The position numbers and the translations under genes were made by a program. A stretch of 64,000 nucleotides of DNA, taken from contig CASFNG010000008.1 in assembly GCA_949296075.1 (NCBI GenBank), positions 1 to 64,000 on the forward strand, given 5' to 3'. This document shows, one piece after another, positions 38,021 to 46,829 of the stretch. Under the pieces are notes generated by a model. It made no database searches and was not told where the DNA came from. It was given only the letters and a program-made list of their open reading frames with translations. The DNA is from an uncultured Parabacteroides sp. Its GTDB lineage: Bacteria > Bacteroidota > Bacteroidia > Bacteroidales > Tannerellaceae. Position 1 is the first letter of the stretch; every line of letters starts with the position of its first letter.

Positions 38021-40207
38021 ATGTCGAAATTAAGATTCAGAGTAGTAGAAACAGCTTTTGGAAAAAAGGCGCATGAATTGGAAAAAACTTCCCAAAGACC
38101 TTCCGAATTCTTCGGGGAGTTTGTATTCAACCGCGAGAAGATGTTCAAGTACCTGTCCAAGAAAGCGTACGAGAGGTTAGTGGATTCCATAGACAACGGT
38201 ACCCCTTTGGATCGCGATACGGCGGATGCCGTAGCCGCCGGAATGAAAAGATGGGCATTGGAGAAAGGGGTTACCCATTATACGCATTGGTTCCATCCGC
38301 TGACCGAGGGAACCGCCGAGAAGCACGACGCGTTTATCGAGCATGACGGGAAGGGCGGCGTACTTGAGGCTTTCGATGGCAAACTGCTTACCCAACAGGA
38401 GCCGGACGCGTCCAGCTTCCCGAACGGGGGAATCCGTAATACATTCGAGGCAAGGGGATATTCCGCGTGGGATCCCTCCTCTCCCGCTTTCATCGTGGGC
38501 GACACGCTGTGCATCCCGACGGTGTTCATCGCCTACACGGGCGAGTCTCTCGACTATAAAGCGCCACTCCTGAAAGCGTTAGAGGCGGTAAATAAGGCGG
38601 CGGTCGCCGTATGCCACTATTTCAACCCGGACGTCAGGAAGGTATATGCCTACTTGGGCTGGGAACAAGAGTACTTCTTGGTGGACGAGGGGTTGTATGC
38701 CGCACGTCCCGACCTGCTGATGACCGGACGTACCTTGATGGGACATGAGAGCTCGAAGAACCAACAGTTGGAAGACCACTATTTCGGGGCTATCCCAACC
38801 CGTGTGATGGAGTTCATGAAGGAGCTGGAGGTTGAGGCGCTCCGGCTGGGGATACCGGTAAAGACCCGCCATAACGAGGTGGCGCCTAACCAATTCGAGC
38901 TGGCGCCGATCTTCGAGGAATGTAACTTGGCCAACGATCACAACCTTTTGATTATGGCATTGATGCGGAAGATCTCCCGGAAACATGGATTCCGGGTCCT
39001 GCTTCACGAGAAGCCGTTCAAGGGTGTCAACGGCTCGGGCAAGCATAATAACTGGTCGCTGGGGACCGACACCGGCATCTTGCTGATGGCTCCCGGAAAA
39101 AGCCCGGAAGAGAACTTGCGCTTCGTGACCTTTATCGTGAATGTCTTGAAGGCGGTATATACGCACAATGCCCTGCTGAAAGCGAGCATATCAAGCGCGA
39201 CCAACGCACACCGCCTGGGCGCTAACGAGGCCCCTCCCGCCATTATCTCCTGCTTCTTGGGAACGCAGCTGTCCAACGTACTGGAACATCTGAAAAACTC
39301 GGACACGGAAGATTTCATACTGGCGGGGAAACAGGGCATGCGGCTCGACATCGCCCGGATACCGGAGCTGCTGATCGACAACACCGACCGTAACCGTACC
39401 TCGCCGTTCGCCTTCACCGGCAACCGGTTTGAGTTTCGTGCCGTAGGATCGTCGGCTAACTGCGCGGCGGCGATGTTGGCGTTGAACACCGCCGTGGCGG
39501 AGCAACTGACCTTATTCAAAGACAAGGTGGATAAAAGGATTGCGGATGGGAAGGAGAAATTCGCGGCGATCATCGAGGTCTTACGCGAGGAGATCCGGAC
39601 GTGTGAGGCAATCCATTTCGACGGTAACGGATACAGCGAGGAATGGAAAGCGGAAGCGGCACGCCGGGGATTGGATTGCGAGACCAGTGTCCCGCTGATC
39701 TTCGATGCCTACCTGAGGGAAGAAAGCGTCAGGATGTTTGAGACGATGGGAGTCATGAGCCGCAAGGAGCTGGAGGCGCGTAACGAGGTAAAATGGGAGA
39801 TGTACACGAAAAAGATCCAGATCGAGGCTCGCGTGCTGGGCGACTTGGCGATGAACCACATCATCCCGATCGCGACCAAGTACCAATCGAGCCTGATCGA
39901 CAACGTATATAAACTGAAGGAATTATTCCCGGCTGACAAGGCGGAGCGATTGTCGGCCAAGAACATGGAGATCATCGAGGAGATAGCAGAACGGACGATC
40001 TTCATCAAGGAGAAGGTGGACGAGATGGTAGAGGCTCGCAAGGTGGCCAACAAGATCGGGAGCGAACGGGAAAAGGCCATAGCTTACCACGACCGGATCG
40101 TACCGCTGATGGAGGCGATACGTTACCACATCGACAAATTGGAGTTGGTCGTCGACGACCAGATGTGGACGCTGCCGAAATACAGGGAACTTCTATTTAT
40201 CCGATAG
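38021..40207 (+). CDS. glnN: Glutamine synthetase, class III (GlnN type)
   Basis: It makes glutamine from glutamate, ammonia and ATP; class III enzymes are large dodecamers typical of Bacteroidetes and cyanobacteria. The 728 residues match the class length (about 725-730). Marks are the N-terminal SQRPSEFFGEFVFN, the LGWEQEYFLVDE metal site, KTRHNEVAPNQFELAPIFEE, VNGSGKHNNWSLGTDTG, and NRTSPFAFTGNRFEFRAVGSSANCA. The C-terminal 200 residues are helical, as in the class. A hairpin precedes it and a large inverted repeat follows it. Confidence 0.96.
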   Translation: MSKLRFRVVETAFGKKAHELEKTSQRPSEFFGEFVFNREKMFKYLSKKAYERLVDSIDNGTPLDRDTADAVAAGMKRWALEKGVTHYTHWFHPLTEGTAEKHDAFIEHDGKGGVLEAFDGKLLTQQEPDASSFPNGGIRNTFEARGYSAWDPSSPAFIVGDTLCIPTVFIAYTGESLDYKAPLLKALEAVNKAAVAVCHYFNPDVRKVYAYLGWEQEYFLVDEGLYAARPDLLMTGRTLMGHESSKNQQLEDHYFGAIPTRVMEFMKELEVEALRLGIPVKTRHNEVAPNQFELAPIFEECNLANDHNLLIMALMRKISRKHGFRVLLHEKPFKGVNGSGKHNNWSLGTDTGILLMAPGKSPEENLRFVTFIVNVLKAVYTHNALLKASISSATNAHRLGANEAPPAIISCFLGTQLSNVLEHLKNSDTEDFILAGKQGMRLDIARIPELLIDNTDRNRTSPFAFTGNRFEFRAVGSSANCAAAMLALNTAVAEQLTLFKDKVDKRIADGKEKFAAIIEVLREEIRTCEAIHFDGNGYSEEWKAEAARRGLDCETSVPLIFDAYLREESVRMFETMGVMSRKELEARNEVKWEMYTKKIQIEARVLGDLAMNHIIPIATKYQSSLIDNVYKLKELFPADKAERLSAKNMEIIEEIAERTIFIKEKVDEMVEARKVANKIGSEREKAIAYHDRIVPLMEAIRYHIDKLELVVDDQMWTLPKYRELLFIR

Positions 40208-40280
40208 CGACTCTTTCAGACAATAGTTTTTTGTTGATTGTTTTGTGTTTACGAGGGAAGGGCACTGTGAAGCGCTCTTT

Positions 40281-40376
40281 GGGGCAAACATTCCCGAAGC
40301 CGGGTGATCCTGGATCCTCTCCATGCGTCCCTCCTCCCGGGACCGGGGATCCTTCCGGGTAAAGGTTGTTTGCCCC
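40281..40376. repeat. Inverted repeat enclosing 22-bp units, type 2 (copy F)
   Basis: GGGGCAAACA at 40281-40290 and TGTTTGCCCC at 40367-40376 are perfect 10-bp inverted arms. Inside are about three 22-base units: 40290-40311 (ATTCCCGAAGCCGGGTGATC...), 40312-40333 and 40334-40355 (CTCCCGGGACCGGGGATCC...). The first closely follows the plan of copy E. It lies between the glutamine synthetase gene and fecR. Confidence 0.55.
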
Positions 40377-40435
40377 TCGCCCTCTTATCCCAAACCACGC
40401 TTATTATTTTTTTGAAAAAAAATTTCATCTTCACT

Positions 40436-40462
40436 AAGGGTTTTTCATTCTTTTTACGACTC
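40436..40462 (+). promoter_or_regulatory. Possible ECF-sigma-type promoter of fecR
   Basis: AAGGGTTTTT at 40436-40445 and ACGACTC at 40456-40462 are spaced like the -35 and -10 boxes of an ECF sigma promoter and do not fit TAnnTTTG. This is inferred from pattern and from the fecR gene that follows 21 bases later. Confidence 0.35.
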
Positions 40463-40483
40463 ATGAGATAGAAACCAGTCAAA

Positions 40484-41488
40484 ATGGGTCAAAGAATCGA
40501 TCATATTATCTCACGGGTGATAAGCGGGGAAGGCTCTTCCTCGGAGATCCTGTCGCTATGCGAGTGGCTGAACGAAAGCGCGGCGCATAGGGAAGAATTC
40601 GCGCGGCTCAAGGAATATTGGGACGCTGAAGTAGCTTATACCCGGAAGACGCTGCCGGCGATCACGTGGGAGAAGGTCCGTGCGTCGATCGGCAGGCAGG
40701 CTCGCCGGGAAGCGAGACGGAGAAGATTGGGAATCGCGCTCTCCATAGCCGCGGCGATTGCGATCCTGTTTACCTTATCCCTCTCGATTTACAGGTTTGG
40801 GCTCCGGGAAGCGACCACCTTCTACACGCTACTGACCAATGAGAGCCCATCCGATTTCACCTTGTCTGACGGGACAACGGTCAAGCTGAACCGGAACAGC
40901 CAATTAATCTACTCCAACTTTTTCGGAAAAGACGGGAGGGATGTGCGATTAGTTGGTGAGGCTTTTTTCAAAGTAGCGAAGGATCCGTCGAAGCCGTTCG
41001 TGGTCAACCTGAATGGAGCCGACATCACGGTATTGGGAACGGAGTTCAACGCGAAGGCGGAGGCCGGTAGCGACAAGATCACCGCCACGCTGGTGAAAGG
41101 CTCCATCCAATTCAACGGGGCAAGCCAGAAAATCGTCATGATGCCGGAGCAACAGCTTACATTCGACCGCTCCACGAACCAGATCACGGTGACAAAAACA
41201 GATCCGGACATCGATACCGCCTGGAAAGACGGGGTGATCCGGTATAAGTCCATCCCCTTCCCCGATTTGGTCAAGGAGCTGGAAGATACATATCAAGTCG
41301 CCATAAGGATCGACGACGAGACATTGCGCCAACAGGACATCACGGTTTCCGGTACTTTCGACCGGAAGCAAGACATTCCCCAGATATTGCGCGTGATCTC
41401 TCGCAGCCTGCCGATCCAATGGGTCTATCAAGATGACACTTACTATATTCAATCCTATAACCGTTCAAATAATCAGCCTATGAAGTAG
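40484..41488 (+). CDS. FecR-family anti-sigma factor without an adjacent sigma gene
   Basis: An inner-membrane regulator of 334 residues that passes a signal from a SusC-type receptor to an ECF sigma factor. The cytoplasmic N-terminal helices (about 1-82) would bind sigma; one membrane segment follows at about 84-105 (GIALSIAAAIAILFTLSLSI); the periplasmic FecR domain covers about 120-215 (FTLSDGTTVKLNRNSQLIYS) and a C-terminal FecR_C or STN-like domain (about 255-325) follows. Normally an ECF sigma gene lies directly upstream, but here the upstream gene is glutamine synthetase. SusC, with an STN domain, lies downstream and is the likely signal source. Confidence 0.92.
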   Translation: MGQRIDHIISRVISGEGSSSEILSLCEWLNESAAHREEFARLKEYWDAEVAYTRKTLPAITWEKVRASIGRQARREARRRRLGIALSIAAAIAILFTLSLSIYRFGLREATTFYTLLTNESPSDFTLSDGTTVKLNRNSQLIYSNFFGKDGRDVRLVGEAFFKVAKDPSKPFVVNLNGADITVLGTEFNAKAEAGSDKITATLVKGSIQFNGASQKIVMMPEQQLTFDRSTNQITVTKTDPDIDTAWKDGVIRYKSIPFPDLVKELEDTYQVAIRIDDETLRQQDITVSGTFDRKQDIPQILRVISRSLPIQWVYQDDTYYIQSYNRSNNQPMK

Positions 41489-41510
41489 CCGAATCACAGT
41501 AGAATCATCC

Positions 41511-41583
41511 AACTAAAAGCGTTCGCTTTTAGTTACCCTATGTACATAGGGCCGGTCAGATCACGGAAGATCTGTCCTTTTTC
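41511..41583 (+). terminator. Three consecutive hairpins between fecR and susC
   Basis: Perfect 11-bp stem AACTAAAAGCG/CGCTTTTAGTT (41511-41534, 2-base gap); perfect 16-base palindrome CCCTATGTACATAGGG (41536-41551); and GGTCAGATC/GATCTGTCC (41554-41577, one mismatch) followed by TTTTTC. The last has terminator form. Together they could act as a terminator or as an attenuator before susC. Confidence 0.75.
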
Positions 41584-41619
41584 AAAAATGTTAATCTTTA
41601 TTTAATCTATGCCAATCAG

Positions 41620-44600
41620 ATGAAAAACGAATGGAACAATTTGTCTTTTTGTAAAGACATCAAGAGATCGTCGAAAATCATGGGAATCACGGCTGCCTTA
41701 CTCTGTACACCCGTATTCCCCACCATCGCGGCGGAAACCGATTACCAGGAGTCAGCGACGGTGACCATCACCGCTGAGCAAATCGCGCTCACTGAATTAC
41801 TCTCGCAGATCGAGAAACAGAGCGAGTTCCTCTTCTTCTACGTGGATCAGGATGTAGCGGGTATCAAGGTCAGCGTATCCGCCAAGGACAAGCAGATCGA
41901 CGAGATCCTTTCCCAGGCGCTCGCGGGGACAAACCTTACGTATACGATTAACGACCGAAACGTCAACATCACCCGCAAAAGCGCGTACGCCCAACAACAA
42001 ACCAAGAAAATCAAGGGTACGGTGTTAGACTCGCAAGGTAATCCGATCATCGGCGCCAACGTGATAGAGAAAGGCACGACCAACGGTATCATCACCGACA
42101 TCGACGGTAACTTTACCTTGGATGTATCTCCCTCCTCTACCCTGCAAATCTCCTATATCGGCTACCTGACGCAGGAGGTATCGGTAAGCAACAAGGAGGT
42201 GTTCAATATCCAATTACGGGAAGATACGCAAAACCTCGACGAGGTGATCGTGGTCGGTTACGGTACGCAGAAGAAGACGAACCTGACGGGTTCCGTAGTC
42301 TCCGTGTCGATCGACGAGATGACGAAGCGACAGGTGGGACAGACCTCTATGGCCTTGCAAGGCTTGGCTCCGGGTGTCGCCGTCACGCAACGTAGCGGTC
42401 AGCCGGGTGCCGATGGAGGTACCATCAGTATCCGTGGTAAAACGACCTTGAACAACAACGATGCCTTGGTACTCGTGGATGGAGTCGAGATGGGAATCAA
42501 TGATATTGACCCCTCCTTGATCGAGTCGATCTCCATCTTGAAGGATGCGGCCTCGGCTGCCATCTATGGTTCTCGTGCGGCGAATGGTGTCATCTTGATC
42601 ACCACCAAGCGCGCGGAGTCGGATACATTCTCTGTATCTTACAACGGATACGTGGGATGGCAGAGCGCGACAAACCTGCCTAACAAGGTGGGAGCCATCG
42701 ATCATATGCTCATGACGAACACGGCTTATACCAACATTGGTAAGTCGCCGCTGTATTCCGACGAATATATCGAGCAGTACCGTCAAGGCATGCTGACCGA
42801 TCCGGACACTTATCCCGATACGGATTGGTACGATGAGTGCTTGACCGGCAGCGGGTTGATGCAGAATCACTTCGTTACGCTGAGCGGTGGATCGAAACGG
42901 ATCCGGACAAACGCCAGCTTCGGCTACTTGGATCAGGCAGGTATCATCGAGAACACGAACTACCAACGTTATACCTTCCGCATGAACACGGATATGGAGA
43001 TCGCCTCCAACCTGACCGCCCGCATCGACGCCCACTTCAGTATGGTGGATCAGAAGGAGCCTTCTCGTTCGGATGCCTTCCACTGGATGAGCCGTATCCC
43101 GGCAATCCAAGCAGGCGTATTGAGCAGCGGACAATGGGGTGAGGGCTGGAACGGTGATAACCCGATCGCTTTCACCAACGACGGTGGATTGAAAAAGCAG
43201 AAGAAGCCGACTGTAGTGGCGAACGCCGCCTTGACCTACAAACCTTTCGAATGGTTGACATTGGAAGGTAACTATGCCGCCAATTATTGGGAGAATCATA
43301 TCTCCAACTTCAATAAGATGGTACAGACCTACCATCCGGACGGCAGCCCGTTCTATACCGCTCCCCAGAAGAGTACGTTGAATGAGGAGACGCAACGGAA
43401 CATGAAGAACTTGCTGACCTTGACAGCGACATTCGAGAAAACGATCAAGGAAGATCATAACCTCAAGGTGCTGGTCGGTTACCAACAGGAGGATCAACGG
43501 TACGATATGCACAGAGGGTACCGCGAGAACTACGCCTTCCCGGATTATCCCGTACTGGATGCCGGAGGTGCCGAGAACCAGAAGTCTTACGGAAACTCGT
43601 GGGAGTGGTCGTTACGCTCCTGGTTCGGACGGATCAACTATGATTATAAAGGAAAATACCTGTTAGAGGCAAATGTCCGTTATGATGGATCCTCTCGTTT
43701 CGCGAGCGGGAACAAATGGGGTGCTTTCCCCTCCTTCTCCGCAGGTTGGCGTATGTCAGAGGAGGCATTCTGGGAACCGATCAAGGACGTGGTGAGCAAC
43801 TTCAAGGTAAGAGCCTCGTGGGGTAAGTTGGGTAACCAGAACGTAATGAACGCAGATAACTCAGCGATTGATCCGTATCCCTACTTCTCGAACGTAGACT
43901 TGAGCACGAGCTACATATTCGACAAGACGATCGCCTCGGGAGCTGCCATCACGAACATGGCTAACCGCGACATCACATGGGAGACGACTACCACCACCGA
44001 CGTAGGTGTCGACATTACCTTGTTGGATAAGCTGAATATCACCGCCGATTATTTCTATCGGGTTACGGACGACATCTTAATGAAATTGGACGTGCCCTTA
44101 ATTATCGGTATGAACGCTCCGTCGCAAAACGCCGGTAAGGTGGAGAACCGAGGTTGGGAGTTCGCGATCAGTTACGCGGATCGTGTAGGCGACTTTAACT
44201 ACCGTGCCTCGTTCAACCTTTCGGACGTACGCAACAAGATCCTCGACATGAAGGGTGTCAACCAGACCAGCCTGACCGTGAGCCGCGAGGGACATGAGAT
44301 GTATTCCTTGTACGGATTGGAGGCGATCGGTTACATCGTACCGGAGGATTACGACGCTAACGGGAATTACATGGGCGCTACCCAATACGGTAATTTCGGA
44401 CCGGGCGACATCAAATATAAGGACCAAAACGGTGATGGCGTGATCAACACCTCGGATTATGTGGTATTCGGTGGTACCATCCCACGCTACACTTTCGGAC
44501 TTTCCTTCTATGGTGAGTACAAGGGTGTCGACTTGAACCTGTTGTTCCAAGGGGTCGGCAAGGCTGACGGATACATCTACGGGCAAGGTATCCAGACCTT

Positions 44601-44952
44601 CGTGGAAGGTGGTACCGTGCAAGAGCAGCATAAGGATTACTGGACACCGGAGAACCGGGACGCTCAGTTCCCGAGATTGGCCTTCAACGAGACGAACAAT
44701 ATCCAGAACTCCTCTTTCTGGATGAAGAACGCGGCTTATCTCCGCTTGAAGAACGTACAGCTCGGTTATACCTTCCCCAAGAAGTTATTGAAAAAGACCC
44801 CGATTTCTAATCTTAGGCTTTACGTGAGTGGGGACAACCTGCTGACTATCGACAACTTCTGGGATGGATTCGACGTGGAGGCACCGGTAGGTAATGGTGG
44901 TTACTATCCGCAAGTGAAGACCTTCAGTATCGGTGTTGATCTTAAGTTTTAA
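41620..44952 (+). CDS. SusC/RagA-family TonB-dependent outer-membrane transporter with STN domain
   Basis: A 1110-residue transporter that imports ligand handed over by SusD. Order: long signal region (to about residue 37), STN domain (about 48-115, TITAEQIALTELLSQIEKQS...), carboxypeptidase-regulatory-like domain (about 130-210, GTVLDSQGNPIIGANVIEKG), LDEVIVVGYGTQKKTNLTGS, plug, and a 22-strand-type barrel ending FSIGVDLKF. The STN domain marks transporters that signal through a FecR anti-sigma, which is encoded just upstream. The susD gene follows after 27 bases. The ligand cannot be read from the sequence. Confidence 0.96.
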   Translation: MKNEWNNLSFCKDIKRSSKIMGITAALLCTPVFPTIAAETDYQESATVTITAEQIALTELLSQIEKQSEFLFFYVDQDVAGIKVSVSAKDKQIDEILSQALAGTNLTYTINDRNVNITRKSAYAQQQTKKIKGTVLDSQGNPIIGANVIEKGTTNGIITDIDGNFTLDVSPSSTLQISYIGYLTQEVSVSNKEVFNIQLREDTQNLDEVIVVGYGTQKKTNLTGSVVSVSIDEMTKRQVGQTSMALQGLAPGVAVTQRSGQPGADGGTISIRGKTTLNNNDALVLVDGVEMGINDIDPSLIESISILKDAASAAIYGSRAANGVILITTKRAESDTFSVSYNGYVGWQSATNLPNKVGAIDHMLMTNTAYTNIGKSPLYSDEYIEQYRQGMLTDPDTYPDTDWYDECLTGSGLMQNHFVTLSGGSKRIRTNASFGYLDQAGIIENTNYQRYTFRMNTDMEIASNLTARIDAHFSMVDQKEPSRSDAFHWMSRIPAIQAGVLSSGQWGEGWNGDNPIAFTNDGGLKKQKKPTVVANAALTYKPFEWLTLEGNYAANYWENHISNFNKMVQTYHPDGSPFYTAPQKSTLNEETQRNMKNLLTLTATFEKTIKEDHNLKVLVGYQQEDQRYDMHRGYRENYAFPDYPVLDAGGAENQKSYGNSWEWSLRSWFGRINYDYKGKYLLEANVRYDGSSRFASGNKWGAFPSFSAGWRMSEEAFWEPIKDVVSNFKVRASWGKLGNQNVMNADNSAIDPYPYFSNVDLSTSYIFDKTIASGAAITNMANRDITWETTTTTDVGVDITLLDKLNITADYFYRVTDDILMKLDVPLIIGMNAPSQNAGKVENRGWEFAISYADRVGDFNYRASFNLSDVRNKILDMKGVNQTSLTVSREGHEMYSLYGLEAIGYIVPEDYDANGNYMGATQYGNFGPGDIKYKDQNGDGVINTSDYVVFGGTIPRYTFGLSFYGEYKGVDLNLLFQGVGKADGYIYGQGIQTFVEGGTVQEQHKDYWTPENRDAQFPRLAFNETNNIQNSSFWMKNAAYLRLKNVQLGYTFPKKLLKKTPISNLRLYVSGDNLLTIDNFWDGFDVEAPVGNGGYYPQVKTFSIGVDLKF

Positions 44953-44979
44953 TGTGTAACCTTTATAACGTACCAAGAG

Positions 44980-46668
44980 ATGAAAAAAACAATCATAACA
45001 ATCGCGGCTGCTTGCGCCGTCATGGCAAGCATGAGTTCCTGTAGCGATTATTTGGATAAGGAACCGCTGAGCAATCCCTCGGACCAGACGTTCCTCATGA
45101 CCGAGACGGAAATGCAGATGGCGCTCGCGGGATGCTACAACAAGTTGTGGCTAAACTGGGAGACCATGACCTTCTTCATGGCGTTGGATGAAGCTTCGGA
45201 TATTGGCTATGATCGAAACACCAACGGATTGCAGATCATGGGACAGGGATCCGCTGACGCGAACGTGGACATAGCCAAGAACTATTGGCAGGGATTCTAC
45301 CAAGGGATCTCCCGATGCAACTTCTTGATTAATAATATGCAACGCGGTGAGGCCAACGTACAGGCCGCTACTTTCGCCCAGATCAAGGCGGAGGCTCGCT
45401 TCCTCCGGGCGCTCTATTATTCCTATTTGATAGAGCTTTATGGTGACGTACCCTTGATCACGGAGGAGCTGACACTCGATAACAGCCAGCAAGCCCGTAC
45501 CCCGAAGAGTGAGATCGTCGACTTCATCCTCAAGGAATACACCGAGGCCGCCGCGGATCTGCCTACCACGAACAACCCGACATCCGGCCATGCCACCCGG
45601 GGAGCGGCGTTCGCCTTGAAAGCCCGTACCGCCTTGTACAACGAGCGTTGGCAGGATGCCATCTCCGCCGCGCAAGAGGTGATGAAGATGGAGGGTACGG
45701 AATATATCATCGAGGACGACTTCTCCAAATTATTCACCTATGAGGGCGAGAACTCCAAGGAGGTGATTTTCTCCGTTCAGTACCTGTTAGGTACGCAAGT
45801 GCACGCGCTTTACCGCCTGTTCGGCTCCCGGAACGCTTTGGCTCACTCCAACAAGATTCCCGCCTATCAGCTGGGTGACTCTTATGAGTGCATCGACGGA
45901 TTGCAGATCGACGAGTCTCCTCTTTACGATCCTAAGAACCAGTATGCTAACCGAGACCCGCGATTGGGATATACGATGGCGGTATCCGGCTCGGAGTTCT
46001 TGGGATACCAGTTCGAGACTCACGGAGACAGCACGCTTTGCTGGAATTACATGACCAATCAACGGGTGGACAACTTGGAGGCTACGCACGCTTACGCGAC
46101 TTTCTCGGGCATCTGCTGGCGTAAATACGCGAACATAGATGACAAAGACGCGATCAACGACTGCCAGATGAACACCATCCTGATCCGTTACCCGGAAGTG
46201 CTCTTGACCTACGCCGAGGCGAAAGTAAAGGCCGGAGAGGTAGACGCTTCCGTATTGGAGGCAATCAACAAGGTTCGCCAACGTCCGTCGGTCAATATGC
46301 CACCGATCACGACGACCGATCCTACCGAGCTGTTCTACGCTATCGCCCGCGAGCGTAAATATGAGTTCGCCGGCGAGGGATTGCGCCTCTTCGACATCCG
46401 GAGATGGAAGATCGCGGAAACCGTCATGAACCAGCCGCTGCTGGGCCGTATGAAGAAGTCGTGCCCGGACAAGGCTCCGCGGGTAGACGAGTGGGGAACC
46501 CCGTTCTACGATGATATACCTATCGCCGAGAACGGAGAGTCTGCCGACTACAAACTGCGTGTCGTAGATATTCGGAAGTTCGACCCGAACAAGGATTACC
46601 TCTGGCCGATCCCGTATATCGAGATGCAGACCAACCAGGCTTTGGTTCAAAACCCCGGATACGAATAA
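44980..46668 (+). CDS. SusD/RagB-family surface lipoprotein
   Basis: The lid and ligand-binding partner of the preceding SusC. The 562 residues start with a lipoprotein signal (lipobox MSSC, near residue 21) and have AEARFLRALYYSYLIELYGDVPLITE, the typical tetratricopeptide-like helices, and the C-terminal IARERKYEFAGEGLRLFDIRRWK. It is cotranscribed with susC, then followed by two hairpins before the oxidoreductase genes. Confidence 0.95.
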   Translation: MKKTIITIAAACAVMASMSSCSDYLDKEPLSNPSDQTFLMTETEMQMALAGCYNKLWLNWETMTFFMALDEASDIGYDRNTNGLQIMGQGSADANVDIAKNYWQGFYQGISRCNFLINNMQRGEANVQAATFAQIKAEARFLRALYYSYLIELYGDVPLITEELTLDNSQQARTPKSEIVDFILKEYTEAAADLPTTNNPTSGHATRGAAFALKARTALYNERWQDAISAAQEVMKMEGTEYIIEDDFSKLFTYEGENSKEVIFSVQYLLGTQVHALYRLFGSRNALAHSNKIPAYQLGDSYECIDGLQIDESPLYDPKNQYANRDPRLGYTMAVSGSEFLGYQFETHGDSTLCWNYMTNQRVDNLEATHAYATFSGICWRKYANIDDKDAINDCQMNTILIRYPEVLLTYAEAKVKAGEVDASVLEAINKVRQRPSVNMPPITTTDPTELFYAIARERKYEFAGEGLRLFDIRRWKIAETVMNQPLLGRMKKSCPDKAPRVDEWGTPFYDDIPIAENGESADYKLRVVDIRKFDPNKDYLWPIPYIEMQTNQALVQNPGYE

Positions 46669-46680
46669 TCTTTTGCTGAA

Positions 46681-46750
46681 CTTTCCCCCGATGCGGCAGC
46701 CGCCCGTCGGGGGAAGGCTTCTTCCGCAAGAAGGTTGACCTTCTTTTTTT
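46681..46750 (+). terminator. Double hairpin after susD
   Basis: CTTTCCCCCGA/TCGGGGGAAGG (46681-46717) and then AAGAAGG/CCTTCTT (46728-46745) running into a T run. This should reduce transcription from susCD into the FAD genes, so expression of the two parts may be uneven. Confidence 0.8.
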
Positions 46751-46829
46751 CGATACCACCCCTTGTTTTTGGAAAAACATCCTCAAATAAAACAATATCT
46801 AACCAACATCTCATAAATCCAATTCTATC

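Noticed and set aside
42214-43512. A 432-codon minus-strand frame inside susC
   Set aside because: Composition and lack of motifs are typical of the reverse strand of a codon-biased gene; the SusC frame is continuous and complete.
46681-46829. A missing gene between susD and the first FAD gene
   Set aside because: The 160 bases contain two hairpins and an AT-rich leader, with no usable frame.
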